From positions 10,703,001 to 10,767,000 of the forward strand of contig JAILWY010000007.1 of the NCBI GenBank assembly GCA_022113835.1: a stretch of DNA of 64,000 nt, written 5' to 3'. Position 1 is the stretch's first letter. The number at the start of each line of letters is the position of its first letter. The DNA is from Atopsyche davidsoni. Lineage: Eukaryota > Arthropoda > Insecta > Trichoptera > Hydrobiosidae. Below the pieces are notes generated by a model. It was not told where the DNA came from. It searched no databases and worked only from the letters and a program-made list of their open reading frames with translations. Made by a program: the position numbers and the translations under genes. This document shows, one piece after another, positions 12,501-22,945 of this stretch.

Positions 12501-15090
12501 TTAGAGGTAAATAAGAAGAAGTGAAGTGAAAAAAAAACCGAGTTGTTGACTCTTGATTGAAAGGTCCAGGTTTGATCTCCGTTTTAGCAGGTGAATCTCA
12601 ATCGAAAGTTGAAGGTAAAGTCAAAAATGCAAAATTACATGTGCCTATAGAAATTGCTTAAAAAAATTCGTTTACCTAGGAAGTATTAAAAGTATTAAAT
12701 ATCAAAATTAAGTTTTTTATTAAAATTTATAATTGAAAACGTAAAACCGAACAATTGAATTTCACCATCAAAGAAAATTTATTTTTATGGCACAGGTCAG
12801 TTGCTAATAAAACTCTTATAAATAAAGTTAAGTTAAATAAAAAAAAAAATACTATTAGTAACTACAGGTAGCTTTATATTATATAAATAGATTTTTTCAC
12901 AGTTATTTTCTTATAAAGTCTATAATTTAAAACTTTAAATAGTATATGGTGTAAACTTGTCATGAAAGCCTTCTTAACCTAGTAACGTGTAGTATGTTGT
13001 TCTTGGTATTTAAGTTTTTAATCTGTTCATTTTGGTATCTTTATGGACTCTTTAATGGTAGAAATACCAAAAAGTTTCTTCTGTTAGTGCCAGTAATGTA
13101 ATATACAGGGTGAATGCAAGCGACTGTATTTGACTTTGAGTTTAAAATCAAATATTCGCGTATTATTACAATAAAAAAAACGTATTACTACAAACCCAAC
13201 GACTTTAAAACTTGATTATGAGATTCTGATAATATTAATATTTTTTGATAATATCCTAAAAATAAATTTTATTGTATATTATTATTTATTTTAAAAATGA
13301 GATACGTCGTAAATATATTATTATCAATCACATTTTGTAAAAAGAGATCAATCGTTTTGCATTTAATTTATTAATCTAATAAATAAAAAAATTGCATTTA
13401 GGGCGACCACATTATCTGCGTATTTTAAAAGTTAATTTTTCAATATTTGAAATGTATTATATGCATATTATTTTAACTTTATTTATCAAAAACTTGAATA
13501 GTAAGATTCTGATTGAAGGCAATAAGTAGAAAGTATTCACAAGTAATGCACAAGCGGCAGTGTTCTTGTATTTGCCTTTTTAAACAGAATTAAAGAGGCT
13601 TTTCAAAGGGTTTGGCTTCTCTTTGTAGTGATAAATATATAGAATTTTATTAAAAAAACTCAATTCTTTACCTTGTAAATACTTTACTTATAAAATACCA
13701 ATTTACTTAAACGTTTTATGAAACTTTAAATCACTCTGTAGGTACAAGCACTCAACTTCGTTTAACAGCTTCCACAATACGATTCTTTGTGACACAAGAA
13801 TTTTTATGTTTAAAACTTAAAACGTTGATGGTATTTGTATTCCGTAAACATTTCAACAAGGAGAAGAGATGTTACTAACATTTTTCATATTTTACTGTGT
13901 AAAAATTAATAAAAAAACGTGTTCAAACAATATGATAAAAAGAGACAATATGTTATGAAAACATTGTATGAATCAAACCCAACATAATAAATGCAACCAG
14001 GTTGAGATTTGAGTACATTTGTAATACAAGACAATATTTTACGGAAGTACTTTAAGGATCAAACCCAAGACCCTAAGAATCACTCATTGAGTCTACATGA
14101 AGCTTTGAGTTATTTTGTGATTAATTTTTTTTCGATCGAAACCATAGCTCTAGGGTTGAAAATGACTAAATAAATTAACAGCACTGATTAACTCAAACGG
14201 GTTTTGAAATTATTTTACACATTGTCGACGGTGTTTTATGAAAATATACCTGTGAATCACACCCAAAACACAAGGTAAGAATTCAAGCAAATGAAATTTA
14301 CGACATTGATTGCCCCCAATGGAGATCTGAGTAGATTTGTAACGGATATGGGATCAGATAATGCATGAAAAAGTGCGTCTTTGTTTTGGTTTTCTTACCG
14401 ATTCCGGAAATAATAAATCAGCTGTTTGAAGTGTGATAAGTAAAAGTCAGTCCATCAACAAGTGCTGTAGCCAGGTGGCCTCAAGAAAGAGGCTCTAGAA
14501 ATTATGTATATGCGTTTCTTGCCAGTTTTCAAGTAGATTAATTTACTGTGAACAAAGTGATCATGATCAAGCTGTTATTATCTTCTCAAATTGTTTTATA
14601 TCGTTTCAAAAAATTCTTATACATTTGATGACGTCTCTACAGTTCAAAAGAGCTTTCACTGTCTATTTGATAAATATTGTAATAGTTATCTCAGAAACCA
14701 TTTGTGTGTACTTATGTAATGGTACGAAAAAATAATTTATTTTACCCGAAAGCATATAAAATTTATATTTATTTAATTTCTATCTATAGTGCACCAGAAA
14801 CAATCGCTGAAAGAGTTGGGTTAAAGAGACTATTCAAGGCTGTTCAAGCCACCAATTGCAGCCAGCTCCAGTGCAAAAAGCTGCAGGGTCATCATGCTGG
14901 AGAGGATCTGGAGACGTCAGGCCAGCTACTAGCCAGGACGATAGCCGTCCATAAGAAAACGCAGGATAAGTCTCACTCGGACGAAGATAGAAAAGACGAA
15001 AGCTTTGAAAATGGCGATAGAAACCAAACTGATATCAAAAGGATATCTTTGAGACGTTCTACTAGAACACACAGCAGAACACTTATATAA
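641..15090 (+). CDS. Gene 1: secreted insect protein with C-terminal cysteine motif (5 coding exons, 608 aa)
   Basis: Join of 641-643, 895-2084, 2247-2354, 11342-11566 and 14790-15090. All donors are GT (gtgaga, gtatgt, gtaagt, gtgagt), all acceptors are pyrimidine-rich AG, and the phases join cleanly: ATG|AAT, GT|T = Val398, GC|T = Ala434, GA|T = Asp509. Residues 1-26 are a clear signal peptide (KLFICFVLSLFWW core). Residues 27-397 are a hydrophilic region rich in Pro, Gln, Lys and Tyr with no domain I recognise. Residues 399-433 hold a hydrophobic segment (WKKILHMVTAFLPVG, then ILISALTPN). A basic site RQR443|SAD precedes an acidic stretch, then C479-X5-C485-X13-MEK501. The last exon adds C532-X4-C537 and a basic, Ser/Arg/Thr-rich tail. 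I infer an extracellular or cuticle-associated protein. I do not recognise a named family and assign no function. Gene 2 is a probable paralogue. The gene model is strong; the role is unknown. Confidence 0.87.
895..2084 (+). CDS. Gene 1 exon 2 (signal peptide and variable region)
   Basis: The acceptor is ttttcag at 888-894. The frame runs open past the donor to a stop at 2104-2106. Of the possible donors, the GT at 2083 leaves phase 0, while the gtatgt at 2085 leaves phase 2 and is the only one matching exon 3. The exon is clearly richer in G+C than its introns. It includes a Leu/Glu-rich stretch (YPELNELVNNYPIMEELMKQ) near residues 235-255. Confidence 0.88.
2247..2354 (+). CDS. Gene 1 exon 3 (hydrophobic segment)
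   Basis: A 108-base exon between tttttcag and gtaagt. In the phase set by exon 2 it encodes GINPWKKILHMVTAFLPVG followed by ILISALTPNIVNINNT with no stop. The other two frames are less plausible, and the frame starting at 2247 has a stop. The segment looks like a membrane-interacting or buried helix rather than a second signal peptide. Confidence 0.85.
2355..5179. other. Gene 1 intron 3, first part: unremarkable AT-rich DNA
   Basis: I see no coding exon or recognisable element here. The open frame at 3984-4295 has no splice context or coding character. One CAAAATGGCCGCC word at 3411-3423 is a Pho/YY1-type match. An AGGTTAGGTTAGG-like word occurs near 5128-5150. Confidence 0.5.
5180..5320 (-). 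mobile_element. Penelope-like repeat end (family C) with degenerate hammerhead-like hairpin
   Basis: It contains a sequence also present at 52.2 kb and, in part, at 30.7, 36.8, 63.6 and 63.9 kb. On the minus strand it reads TGATAATGCCAAC, a short loop, GTTGGCGAAACC, then a tail ending near GTACTCTCTGTCAAAAATATT. A perfect six-base stem GCCAAC/GTTGGC sits between TGATAA and GAAA, the order seen in hammerhead ribozymes of Penelope-like retroelements. The CUGAUGA core is altered, so activity is doubtful. The assignment to Penelope-like elements is inference. Confidence 0.45.
5321..5940. other. Unassigned block next to the Penelope-like end
   Basis: The first part (to about 5630) is G/T-rich with a GAGAGAG run and could be more of the same retroelement on the minus strand. 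The second part (5640-5935) is richer in G+C and open in several frames (5611-5922 +, 5724-5936 -), but none of the translations resembles a protein I know. I treat it as repeat or non-coding. Confidence 0.3.
6108..6297 (+). repeat. Interspersed repeat family B, copy 2
   Basis: It shares the core ctcctcagaggaggttggcg, the middle tgtgtagtgg-type segment, ccgcagttttataatactgt and the end cattattatataatcctttc with the other copies of the family (1-75, 10.5, 17.3, 19.8, 39.1, 54.5, 57.4 and 63.7 kb). No coding potential is seen. It could be a SINE or the 3' piece of a LINE. Confidence 0.6.
6361..6500 (+). pseudogene. Mariner/Tc1-type transposase, N-terminal remnant
   Basis: The frame from ATG 6361 reads MERYTIVQRVFIIEQCFKNN then ESLAAF and a stop, resembling the N-terminal DNA-binding start of this transposase group. 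After the stop, a shifted frame continues with similar character (KMATNSNLALILGHL). The copy then ends in an (AT)n run. No catalytic domain follows in this orientation. Confidence 0.5.
6511..6560. repeat. (AT)25 microsatellite
   Basis: Fifty bases of pure AT. It lies exactly between the transposase N-terminal remnant and the GGGTGTTTTTTATAGAGG end of the next element. Mariner-type elements target TA, so it may be an insertion target or a degraded junction. Confidence 0.95.
6561..7110 (-). pseudogene. Mariner/Tc1-type transposase, C-terminal half with internal deletion
   Basis: On the minus strand, from about 7103 down, the frame reads RRFGEWAQNKIAVDPDFHKR, ILISDEAHFWLNGYVNKQN, then a PLHPEKLTVWCALWSGGIIG segment and FKDDA with a stop. 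A second frame resumes at KSLVYADKPETIDHLEDNIR and ends with stop 6666-6668. The first catalytic Asp (SDEAHF) is present. The part that normally carries the second (HN.P.H-like) and third acidic residues is missing at the FKDDA/KSLVYAD junction. A terminal-repeat-like GGGTGTTTTTTATAGAGG starts at 6562. The copy is dead. Confidence 0.75.
7111..7764. other. Gene 1 intron 3: no gene seen
   Basis: It includes an AAAATGGCCGCC word (7161-7172) and a short GC-rich patch (7365-7430). Open frames on both strands (7149-7373 and 7239-7478) show no recognisable protein. Confidence 0.4.
7765..8132 (+). mobile_element. Short non-autonomous Helitron-like element
   Basis: It starts TCTACTATAATAATAG after an A and ends CTAG before a T, fitting Helitron insertion between A and T. 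Eleven bases before the final CTAG is a hairpin CGTCA-TTTTG-TGACG (8104-8118), the expected subterminal stem-loop. No Rep/helicase coding is present in 368 bases. The internal part carries repeated cttcgccgcgagatg words. Confidence 0.65.
8386..8425. repeat. Four tandem copies of gggtcacgat
   Basis: Perfect 10-base unit repeated, the fourth ending gggtcacgac. It lies in a small GC-rich island within intron 3 of gene 1. The helical-turn spacing would put repeated binding sites on one face. Confidence 0.9.
8426..10224. other. Gene 1 intron 3: AT-rich, no gene seen
   Basis: It includes a T-run near 8959-8976, a GC-rich patch at 9180-9240 and a tacagggtgactct word at 9322 typical of DNA-transposon ends. 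The open frame at 10068-10268 runs into the SINE-like head and is rejected as a gene. Confidence 0.4.
10225..10305 (+). repeat. tRNA-derived SINE-like head
   Basis: It reads ctggcttagtggctgtgatt (A-box like) and, 30 bases on, gcggatttgaatctcg (B-box like). This is the pol III promoter layout of tRNA-derived SINEs. It does not fold as a functional tRNA by eye. Confidence 0.45.
10525..10625 (+). repeat. Interspersed repeat family B, copy 3 (diverged)
   Basis: It shares cttcaaatgcctcttctcag, agaggaagttaatgaacat and the atcttgagctagccttacta segment with the 54.5 and 57.4 kb copies. Confidence 0.5.
11342..11566 (+). CDS. Gene 1 exon 4 (basic site and CX5C-X13-MEK motif)
   Basis: The acceptor is tttttttccag, ending at 11341, and the donor gtgagt is at 11567. 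The frame is open for 74 codons and the in-frame stop lies just beyond the donor. It contains RQR|SAD (residues 441-446), C479, C485 and MEK 499-501. The reading frame and intron phase (2) after the seventh codon past MEK match gene 2 exactly. Confidence 0.86.
11567..14789 (+). other. Gene 1 intron 4
   Basis: It contains a G-quadruplex motif and GC-rich patch (11775-11860) and two tRNA-like SINE heads (about 12285-12355 minus and 12535-12600 plus). A tacagggtga transposon-end word is at 13104. A weak direct repeat pairs about 13975-14015 with 14305-14345 (gagatttgagtacatttgta versus gagatctgagtagatttgta). No further exon is needed by the splice phases and none is seen. Confidence 0.55.
11775..11793 (+). 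other. G-quadruplex motif in gene 1 intron 4
   Basis: GGGTGGGGGAGGGGGAGGG: four G-runs of three to five separated by single-base loops, on the coding strand, about 210 bases after the donor of exon 4. In RNA this would be a very stable parallel quadruplex. Confidence 0.8.
14790..15090 (+). CDS. Gene 1 terminal exon (second cysteine pair and basic tail)
   Basis: The acceptor is tttctatctatag, ending at 14789. The exon encodes D/APETIAERVGLKRLFKAVQ, then an NCSQLQC pair (C532, C537), then a charged tail ending THSRTLI and a TAA stop at 15088-15090. The first part is likely helical. The tail is low complexity (His, Lys, Asp, Arg, Ser). A canonical AATAAA lies about 240 bases downstream. Confidence 0.84.
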
Positions 15091-15329
15091 TATGTATTAT
15101 TAAATAATATATTTTAAAAATAATTATAATTGTATATTCATACCTCTACAAACTGTATTGAAATATATTTGATTAAAAAAATTAAATCAGTAAAACTTTA
15201 TAAATCTGAGGGATTTATTTTGTTGAAAAACATAAATCAATTCTAACTACTATGGCATTGTAATTGAGTAAGAATTTGAATCGTTAGATGTGAGTAAGGA
15301 ACTTATTAACATGATTATTACCACACGAG

Positions 15330-15335
15330 AATAAA
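15330..15335 (+). terminator. Candidate polyadenylation signal of gene 1
   Basis: AATAAA about 240 bases after the stop codon. A weaker ATTAAA occurs at about 15099-15104, very close to the stop. Either could be used. AT richness makes chance matches common. Confidence 0.35.
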
Positions 15336-16325
15336 TAAACACCAATTAATATTATATTTAATAATAATAATAATATTTATATTTTTCTATAATTTGCATG
15401 CCTCTCTCTCTCATGTATTCTCTTATATTTGAAAAACTATATAAAATTCTCGCTGTGTTATAATGCCAGTGTAGTCGCAATTTCCAGGGGTTTTAGGTTC
15501 AAAACCCACTTGTGACCAGCTCCAAGCGGGAGGCCATATTTCTTTCTGCGTTGATTTCTAGTGCCACCGGTGGCCGCAGCTGCCGACTGCTACTTACAAT
15601 GTGGCCATATAGCATGAATTCTGTACACGTACTTTGTACATCGATTTATGAAACGATGATAAATAATACATTAAATTTTAAAGCAAATTTCACAAAATCA
15701 AAGCAACGAACTTAGAGAAGCAGCTGGTATAAATTTACAGTAAATAGTAGCATAATCACGAAGATTTTTCTTTTCTCTTTCAATGCCCGGCGCAACAAAT
15801 CACAAATTAAAATTTGTTTAGCAAAAAGGCAATGGACTGCGAGCGCCGGCAGAGGAATGTCATTATCATACATGCTAGATTTAAAACCAACTTGCTCAGG
15901 GGAGCTCAACCGGGCCCCCTGAAATTATTTAAAAAAAAAAAAACAGATTAAAAAAAGTGTTCGCCACCAAATTTACAATTACTTAAACGGCACTCAATAA
16001 TGCGTTCTTGAGTGTTTTGCCGCATTTTACACTACAAAATAACAGTTCCCAAAACCTACTAATTATTATTATTTTAATAATTACTGTAAGCACTGCGGTG
16101 TTGGGTTGTGTTGTGGTTTCCGGTACTGGGGCCATCATCCAAGGTATGAAATTTAAAAATCAAATAACAAAGATGTTTCAAGTCGGAATTATCTGATCGC
16201 TGTGAACCGTTTCAATGTGTGCCTTTTACGCCAGAATGTAATTTTTGTGAATCCCATGAGGGTGTAGGGTGTTCATGCCCATGTGTTATTCAAGTTTTAA
16301 TTCTTCAGAGAGCCTCGTGCTTATA
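15336..16325. other. Intergenic: no gene seen
   Basis: AT-rich with an A-run at 15930-15942. A tRNA-like word pair near 15470-15525 (gccagtgtagtcgcaat, then ggttcaaaacccac) suggests a SINE remnant. Confidence 0.4.
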
Positions 16326-16470
16326 ATTCATCTAACAGTAATAAACGGCCCGTCCGGTCCGCGGCTCGGCCGCTGGCAGCTCTTGCTTGACACGAATTTC
16401 GCCGCGCGGAGGACTTTCTCTGCAGAGACTCCCTCGAAGACTCGAAGACTCAGCGAGGCTCTCGAGGCAA
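16326..16470. other. GC-rich block, unassigned
   Basis: About 145 bases with several CpG and purine-rich CGAAGACTCGAAGACTC direct repeats, in AT-rich surroundings. It is open on the plus strand, but with no splice context or recognisable protein. Could be regulatory or a repeat. Confidence 0.3.
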
Positions 16471-17325
16471 ATCAGACTGAAAACTATTATACCTAATCAA
16501 TATATATTTATATACCTTCTTCCATCCAACCTCACCGGCAGCGGGTAAGTCAGAAATATGAAAGCCGAAAATCATTGGATGTGTCGTTTGTGCTCTACTG
16601 TTGTTAGCCCAGTTGCTAGAAGCATGACTAAAAAAAAACAAAACAGAAAATCAGATGAAGTGAGTATGACACTAAAGTTTATTTAATTTGAATGCGAAGA
16701 ATATATAACGTACTTTTCGATAATTATTGTTACTGTGTACGCTTTATTTCGATCTAAAAAAAGATTTTTTGTTGCACAAAAAAATTTCATTAAGAAAGTA
16801 TTATTTTTAAATTTAAGTTTGTTACTCAACATTAAACGTAAACGTAAATTGGAGACGTGAAAATAATGGCAAACGTTTAAAAAATATATTACCAAACTCA
16901 GAACAAGCGTATAGACAAATCTCTATTTTTTTATTGAATAAAAAGATTTTATGTTTTAATATAGCTTCTTTACAAAAAGAAAAGAAAGTAGATATTATTT
17001 GCTGATTAGCATCGTTTGGTTTTTCTTGTCGATTAACAGTAACGATTGAAATAAAATCATGGTTCATTAAATATACCTTGACATTGAACGAGCAGGTAAG
17101 TAGCAACTGAGTAGTAGATCGATAAGTAGCAAGTAAGCAGTAGATCAATAAGTAGCAAAACTGCATGGAAACGGCTTAAGAAGACAGCAATTCAGTGCGG
17201 AGAGAATAAATATCATTACTTGTGGAAAATGAATCGAAACGGAATTTATCAAATAATATGAAACACCAATAAAGATCTGTAAAAAAATATATTAGTTGAA
17301 GTATGTAAAACTGAATCAAGTGCCA

Positions 17326-17470
17326 AGTGTTTCTTCTCAGAGGAGGTTGGTGACTATAAATAAATATTTGTCTTACTTATTCGGCAGCACTCCTGACTTC
17401 CATCCACTGGCGTAAATTCCGCATCCACGATTGCTTTCTCCTTCCAATACCTCTTTTTCACATAGATGTA
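17326..17470 (+). repeat. Interspersed repeat family B, copy 4
   Basis: tttcttctcagaggaggttg followed by ggtgacta and, later, gcactcctgacttccatcc match the 57.4 kb copy. Confidence 0.5.
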
Positions 17471-19160
17471 AAAGAGCATAAAGGCGAGGTTTAATCCATG
17501 ATGAATGTGCATAATTTTTAAAGTAAAAGTTCCCGGCGCATATGCAGTGACCAGCTGGGCAATTATTTCAATTAGCGAAATTCAAGTTCACCCCAAAAAG
17601 GCAAGCGGGCCGCGCCGAGTAATTCAACTACTGTCTACGGATATCAGATATATTTTTATTATACTTGCAGGTGAAAGATATTATTTCCGTAATATAATAA
17701 TAAAGTTGATTGAACATATAAAATTTTGATAGAATTTTATGAAAAAAGTGCGCGCAGAAGTGTATATGAGTGAATATAAAAGACACCAACAAATCACTCG
17801 AAATTTCATTTCAGTGTAAGTTTTACTGAAACTTTTGTACTTTAGCTTAAAATTAAATGGTTGTGTTAATCAAATTAAAGATCAATTTTATTTTTAATTT
17901 TTGACAAGTCATTTATAAACTATTATAAACTAGCAAGTAAAAATAACAGATGGTGTTTGTTATTGATTAATCGCACCGATCCCATCACGGACAGTTTGAG
18001 TTTTGCTATTGGCTTAATACTTAATAAATGAAATATACACTTAAATATTAGATTAGGAGTTTCGTGTTGTGGGAACACGACGGAAGCAGACGCTTCTTCA
18101 CGCTGGTGAGTTTTAACCGCAGAAAGTAGCATGTATACGAACAACGTAATTTGTTAAGTCATTAATAATTATATATATATTTATATATATTTAATGCAAT
18201 ATAATAGTTGCCACGTTATTACACGGTAAGATGAATCCGCTGGGGTAGAAAGCGCTCGGCTTGCGTGCGTTTTGGTACAGGTATTCTTGTTTTTTGACTG
18301 GTAATAATTATTTAATTCTGCAACAGATCTCTGAAATTTTTCGTAAGATCATGGAAATAATCTAGAATCTAGATTAATGTTGTGGATCTTAAAGATTAGA
18401 TCAGATCAGATAATATTTTTTTTCAGTCAATGTTCGTTGCAGGTTTAATCTAAGTTATGGCAACGCATACAAACATAAGCAAAAAAATCTTACTATGATG
18501 TACTTTTGCTGGTTTTATGTGAATTTTGAGGATAAGGCATTTCACAAAGAGCAGCATTTATTCTTAGATCGAAGATTTGATGAAGACAATTCATAATGTA
18601 ATAAAACAATACCTTGAAATTAGGAGCGTGAAAAGTAGAATTCCTTACTGTATAGAACAATTATCTTATATTACATTATAGACTGTTTCTCGGATTCGGG
18701 ACGGAGTGATAAAGTAAATGGTTTTAAATTCTATTCAAATTGAGTAATCAAAAGATAAAATATAGTTATTTTTTAACTTCATATTGTACAGGTATTATTC
18801 AGCATTCTTGGTTATACCATAGTCCATGCCTGCTTCAAGAAATAATGCTAGAAATTTCTCTCGCCTAAAACACTCAAATTCTTCGTTGAGTCATTCATCC
18901 ATTTACACACCCTTCAAGATCAATCAGGGTAACTCTGCACAGCTCTCACTTACATTTATGTAAAAAAAATTACAAAATCTAAGTGTTTTAGCGCCTAGCT
19001 CAATAATACATCAATTTACGCGGATCTAATAAATATGAATAGTATTTTTAGTGAGTGTTTAACTTTTCCGGTGGAGATTCTCTTTTTGTCACACTTTCAA
19101 ATACAAGATGAATGAAAATATAGAAGTACACAAACGTAGATGTTATAACCGCGGATAATT
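17471..19160. other. Intergenic: AT-rich, nothing recognised
   Basis: Only short chance frames. A tctagaatctagatt palindrome-like word is at about 18360 and gatcagatcagat at about 18400. Confidence 0.4.
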
Positions 19161-19410
19161 GAGCCAAAGAGTCGTTTTCAGCTGAAGTAATGCCAAGAGC
19201 CGCTCAAATGGTGTACACGTTTTTGTGCAAACACAATTCGAATAGAAATAGTCGAGAGCGCCTCGCCGCATAGCGGATTTACTTTACTCTCGATTTCTTT
19301 GTCAAATGAAACTGAAACGGAGACAACGGGACTGCCAGGGCGGGGCTCGCCGGAAACCGGACATTTCAAATTACATTTCATGGGAAGTCGGATAATCGGA
19401 AACTACCGAG
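19161..19410. other. GC-richer block, unassigned
   Basis: About 250 bases with more CpG than the flanks, including GGGCGGGGC at about 19340. It is open on the minus strand (19178-19381), but the translation is unfamiliar. Possible regulatory sequence. Confidence 0.25.
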
Positions 19411-19799
19411 CGCCCCATTGAAAAAAAAATCACAAAAGAATTCGTATAGTTTCGGAGGTGTTTGTTTAGTAGTTTATTTTGTATTATTTGGACAGTGTAA
19501 GCTATTTTGCCCTGTAGAGTTCTCACGATATTGTCAAATTAAAAATATATGTATATTATAAGTCTCAACGTGTTTACTAACAATAATATAAGAAATATAA
19601 TTTTAGAAATATTTTCTAATAAGTTATTTACTTACATAAAAGCCCAAAAATTGTGTGAGTGTGTGTAAAGGATCGGTAAATGATTGTGGGGGCTTCTGTT
19701 ATATTTTCTGTTGCTGCTTTACTATTCATCTTAAGCACTGCTCATGTGCATGCTTTCCATGCATGCAGGATGCATTTACGATGCCTATATATATATACA

Positions 19800-20015
19800 T
19801 ATATATAGCTTGCTGCAGAAGGAGTATCAGATCTAAATGCCAGAGCATTGTAAGGAAGTTTTTATATTATATAATAATGCTATTGGGCAGCGGCAGCAGC
19901 AATACGCAGACTTTACCTTACAATATAAAACTGCGGTGTAGAAGGACACTGACTATCAGTAAAATGGTCGCCAACATCCTCTGTGAAGAGACACTTGATG
20001 AAGAACTGAAAACCT
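19800..20015 (-). repeat. Interspersed repeat family B, copy 5 (near full length, reversed)
   Basis: It starts with gcttgctgcagaaggagtat, the reverse complement of the right end at 1-75. It runs through aaaactgcggtgtagaagga to atggtcgccaacatcctctg and gaagagacacttgatgaag. It defines both ends of the family, about 200 bases. Confidence 0.65.
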
Positions 20016-22855
20016 TCTAGTAGAGTGATACCATGAGTAATTATTTAAACATTTAAACACGTGTTAATTTGTTATTTTTTGCGTCGTCGGCACACGCCCG
20101 ACATAGACGACGTCGTCAACAGAAAAGGCCCAGTTCATGTGGTGTGTTGGCGTTGCCAGGTGTTGTCGTAAATATGAGCATATACCACGTTCAGTGTAGT
20201 CAGACTCTGCAAATAGATAAAGATAAAACTGTAAAATGAATCGATCACGCGGTGTCCGAGACGCGAATGTCGCTTTTATGTGACGGACGCGCGTCAGCAT
20301 CGTTCACGCTGTCAGCCGTTTCCGGCAATTATCGTGAATACGTCTTCAACCGTGTGGTTTATCGTACGTCAGATAATCACACAAATACGTCTTTCAGTGT
20401 CGCAAAAGCGGCAACTCTCTACATAACTATATGCCAGGGGCGTGCGTCGGATTTAAAAAAAAACAATCGATCTATAAATTGTTAAAAAAATATATTCTAA
20501 GACGCCTAGTTATTTTGGTTTCAATACTAAATGCAATGAGACCACTTCTAAAATTATTTTGTATTTATTTATATGTGCAGCAAATATGAATAGGATATTT
20601 TGCCTTTAGTGCTTTTAGTACTAGTAAAAAAGTACTTTTGTCTTTTATGTGATTTTTTTTAGGTCTTGAAAGGTGAATCTCGTAGCTGATTGGCTGTACT
20701 TATTTATTGTTTTACTATCATTATCATGAAATTTATGTGGTTAATAAAGTAAGCAAACAGAAAAACAGTAGCACTAGTTCACTAGTTTTTTTATATAAGC
20801 AATAAATAAGTAGTATATAAAAATTTCTGAAAATAAAATAAAATAACATAACACGAACGCAACGTTACGCATGACAATTAAACAAACGCTAGAGAGTTGC
20901 TTCTCTCTCGAACACATTTCAACCAATTATACCATCTCTTTCATGTCAGTTTCTAGATGGAAAACATGCGGCTGACTCAGCTATTATCTAAATGTCCGAT
21001 TCTGCATACTAAAGTCAAGTCAATCGTCAAAAAATTTAATAATTTTATCGGAAGCGACCTGGTCACGTTGCAGTATCAAAAAAAATATTTTTTATAACAA
21101 ACTCTTTAACATATGTTTTGGTCAATAAATAAGTTAAGTTGGCGTTATAAAGTTCTTGAACGAACAGTCTCTGCTGTATACAATTTGAGAACTCTTTACT
21201 GCCTTCTGGCACTTGTTCTTGAATTCACTTGAAAACAACTGCTAAGTCATTTCAAATCTAGTAAAATATCTCTTCAAATGAAACCATCACATTAATCAGA
21301 CAGCTTCTCATAAAAATAGATTTTTAAACCGAATTTCACATTAATAAGGTGGCTGGATAATGTAAGAATACACACGCGAAAATGAGATGAAATTTTATTA
21401 CTAAACGCATTATCGCTTTTTAATAACGATAGACAAAAGGAAAAAAATACTCACTCTCTTACTTGAAAAGCTACTCACAATAAACACCAAATCACTTATT
21501 GTATTGAAATGTTCAATTTAAAAAATTGCCTTTGTTCAAGCTTAATAATAGAGGTTTAATAATTTCAAAATAATTTTCAATATTAATTAAGAAATGTTTA
21601 AATATTCTTTTATTATATGAGAGTATTCCTATCGGTGAACTTTTATATTCTTTTCATTTACACGTTCATTTACTCTTGAATGTTTGTGCTGTGTTGAAAT
21701 AAAAAACTTTTATATTTGTTTTCACTTTACTGGTGTTAATTTTTAGTTTTAACAATGTCGACGTCAAACAGTCAAATTCAATTCTAAGCCCGTCATATTC
21801 AATACCAATGCGGTATTTATTTAATAAACAGTCGTATACAAAATATTTGATAAATCGATTTTACAATTATTTCATTAGTAGTGGTTTTGGGGTTATTCTT
21901 ATATCTTATTTTTATGTAGTTTTTTTTTGAAGACGAATGAATATAAATCTTTATAATATAGTAAAAAGTTATTTTGAATTTCAGGTTTGTAATATAGCGC
22001 TATATTTTATAAACCTTTATAAATTGTGGTTTTCAGAATCTTAATTAAAACTTTGTTATAAAAATACTAAGGAAAAGCAAGCTTCAGCATACCAGCCATT
22101 ATTTGTTGAATTTACTTACTTGTGTGTAATTCGTATTATAATCAAAAAATAATACGTGAAATATCTATGATGTAGACTTTTTTCATTGTGGTTTTCATTT
22201 CCCTAGAAAGCAATACCGAGGTTTAGGTATTGTTTAAGAGATGCAATCTCATCCTACTGAATAATCTTCAGGCAAACGAAGAGTCAACCCCTCACTCAGC
22301 CAGGTTATGAAAGTAGTTCAATGATTTCCGAAATATTCACGTTATTTTATTTCCGTAACTGCTTTTGCTTACCCACGAAAGACCGCCTAAAATTGTTATG
22401 CTCCATATTGAATCAATAAACAAGAACAGCCAAATAGCTAGAAAATAACAACACTTGTCAGGTTGCCTATCAGATGAACGATCTCTCGAAAGGTGGGAAC
22501 GCTCCCAAATTAGAATGGCGTTATCTCCTAGCCATTGTGTTTTATTTTTATATTATTTTTTGATGTAACTGGTATGTTAAAAAAAATATTTGTAAGAACA
22601 GATAATAGAATTTCACAGCTGTCTTTACCACGTAAAAAAAACATTTTTCATCGATACGCGCATATGTAAATACTTGCACTCTCCACTAAACGAAGAAGCT
22701 TTATTTATATGCTAGAAAGCCTTATTGGTTGTTGATTGATTGTCAACACGAGAGTTTCCAATCACGTTCTTCAAATATATCGAATGACATAAAACAGCAA
22801 GTCGCGAGCATTTCAAATTTCACTCATATTACAATAAGTTAACTCAACCGTGCGT
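20016..22855. other. Intergenic: no gene seen
   Basis: A CpG-richer stretch lies at 20080-20400 with short open frames on both strands (20064-20300 minus, 20252-20485 plus) whose translations I do not recognise. The rest is AT-rich. Confidence 0.35.
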
Positions 22856-22861
22856 ACCGCT

Positions 22862-22945
22862 AAGTTGAAGCCTAGTGGTTAGCACACTTGCTTACCGACC
22901 ACGAAGTCTCGGGACCTAATCCTATTGAAGCAACAATTTTTATAA
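22862..22945 (+). repeat. tRNA-derived SINE-like head
   Basis: cctagtggttagcacacttg (A-box like), then gtctcgggacctaatcctat (B-box like) and an AT-rich tail. The B-box is mutated from GGTTCRANTCC. Confidence 0.5.

Noticed and set aside
16822..17166. 114-codon minus-strand frame
   Set aside because: AT-driven composition (Phe, Ile, Leu, Lys, Asn), no domain, no splice context.
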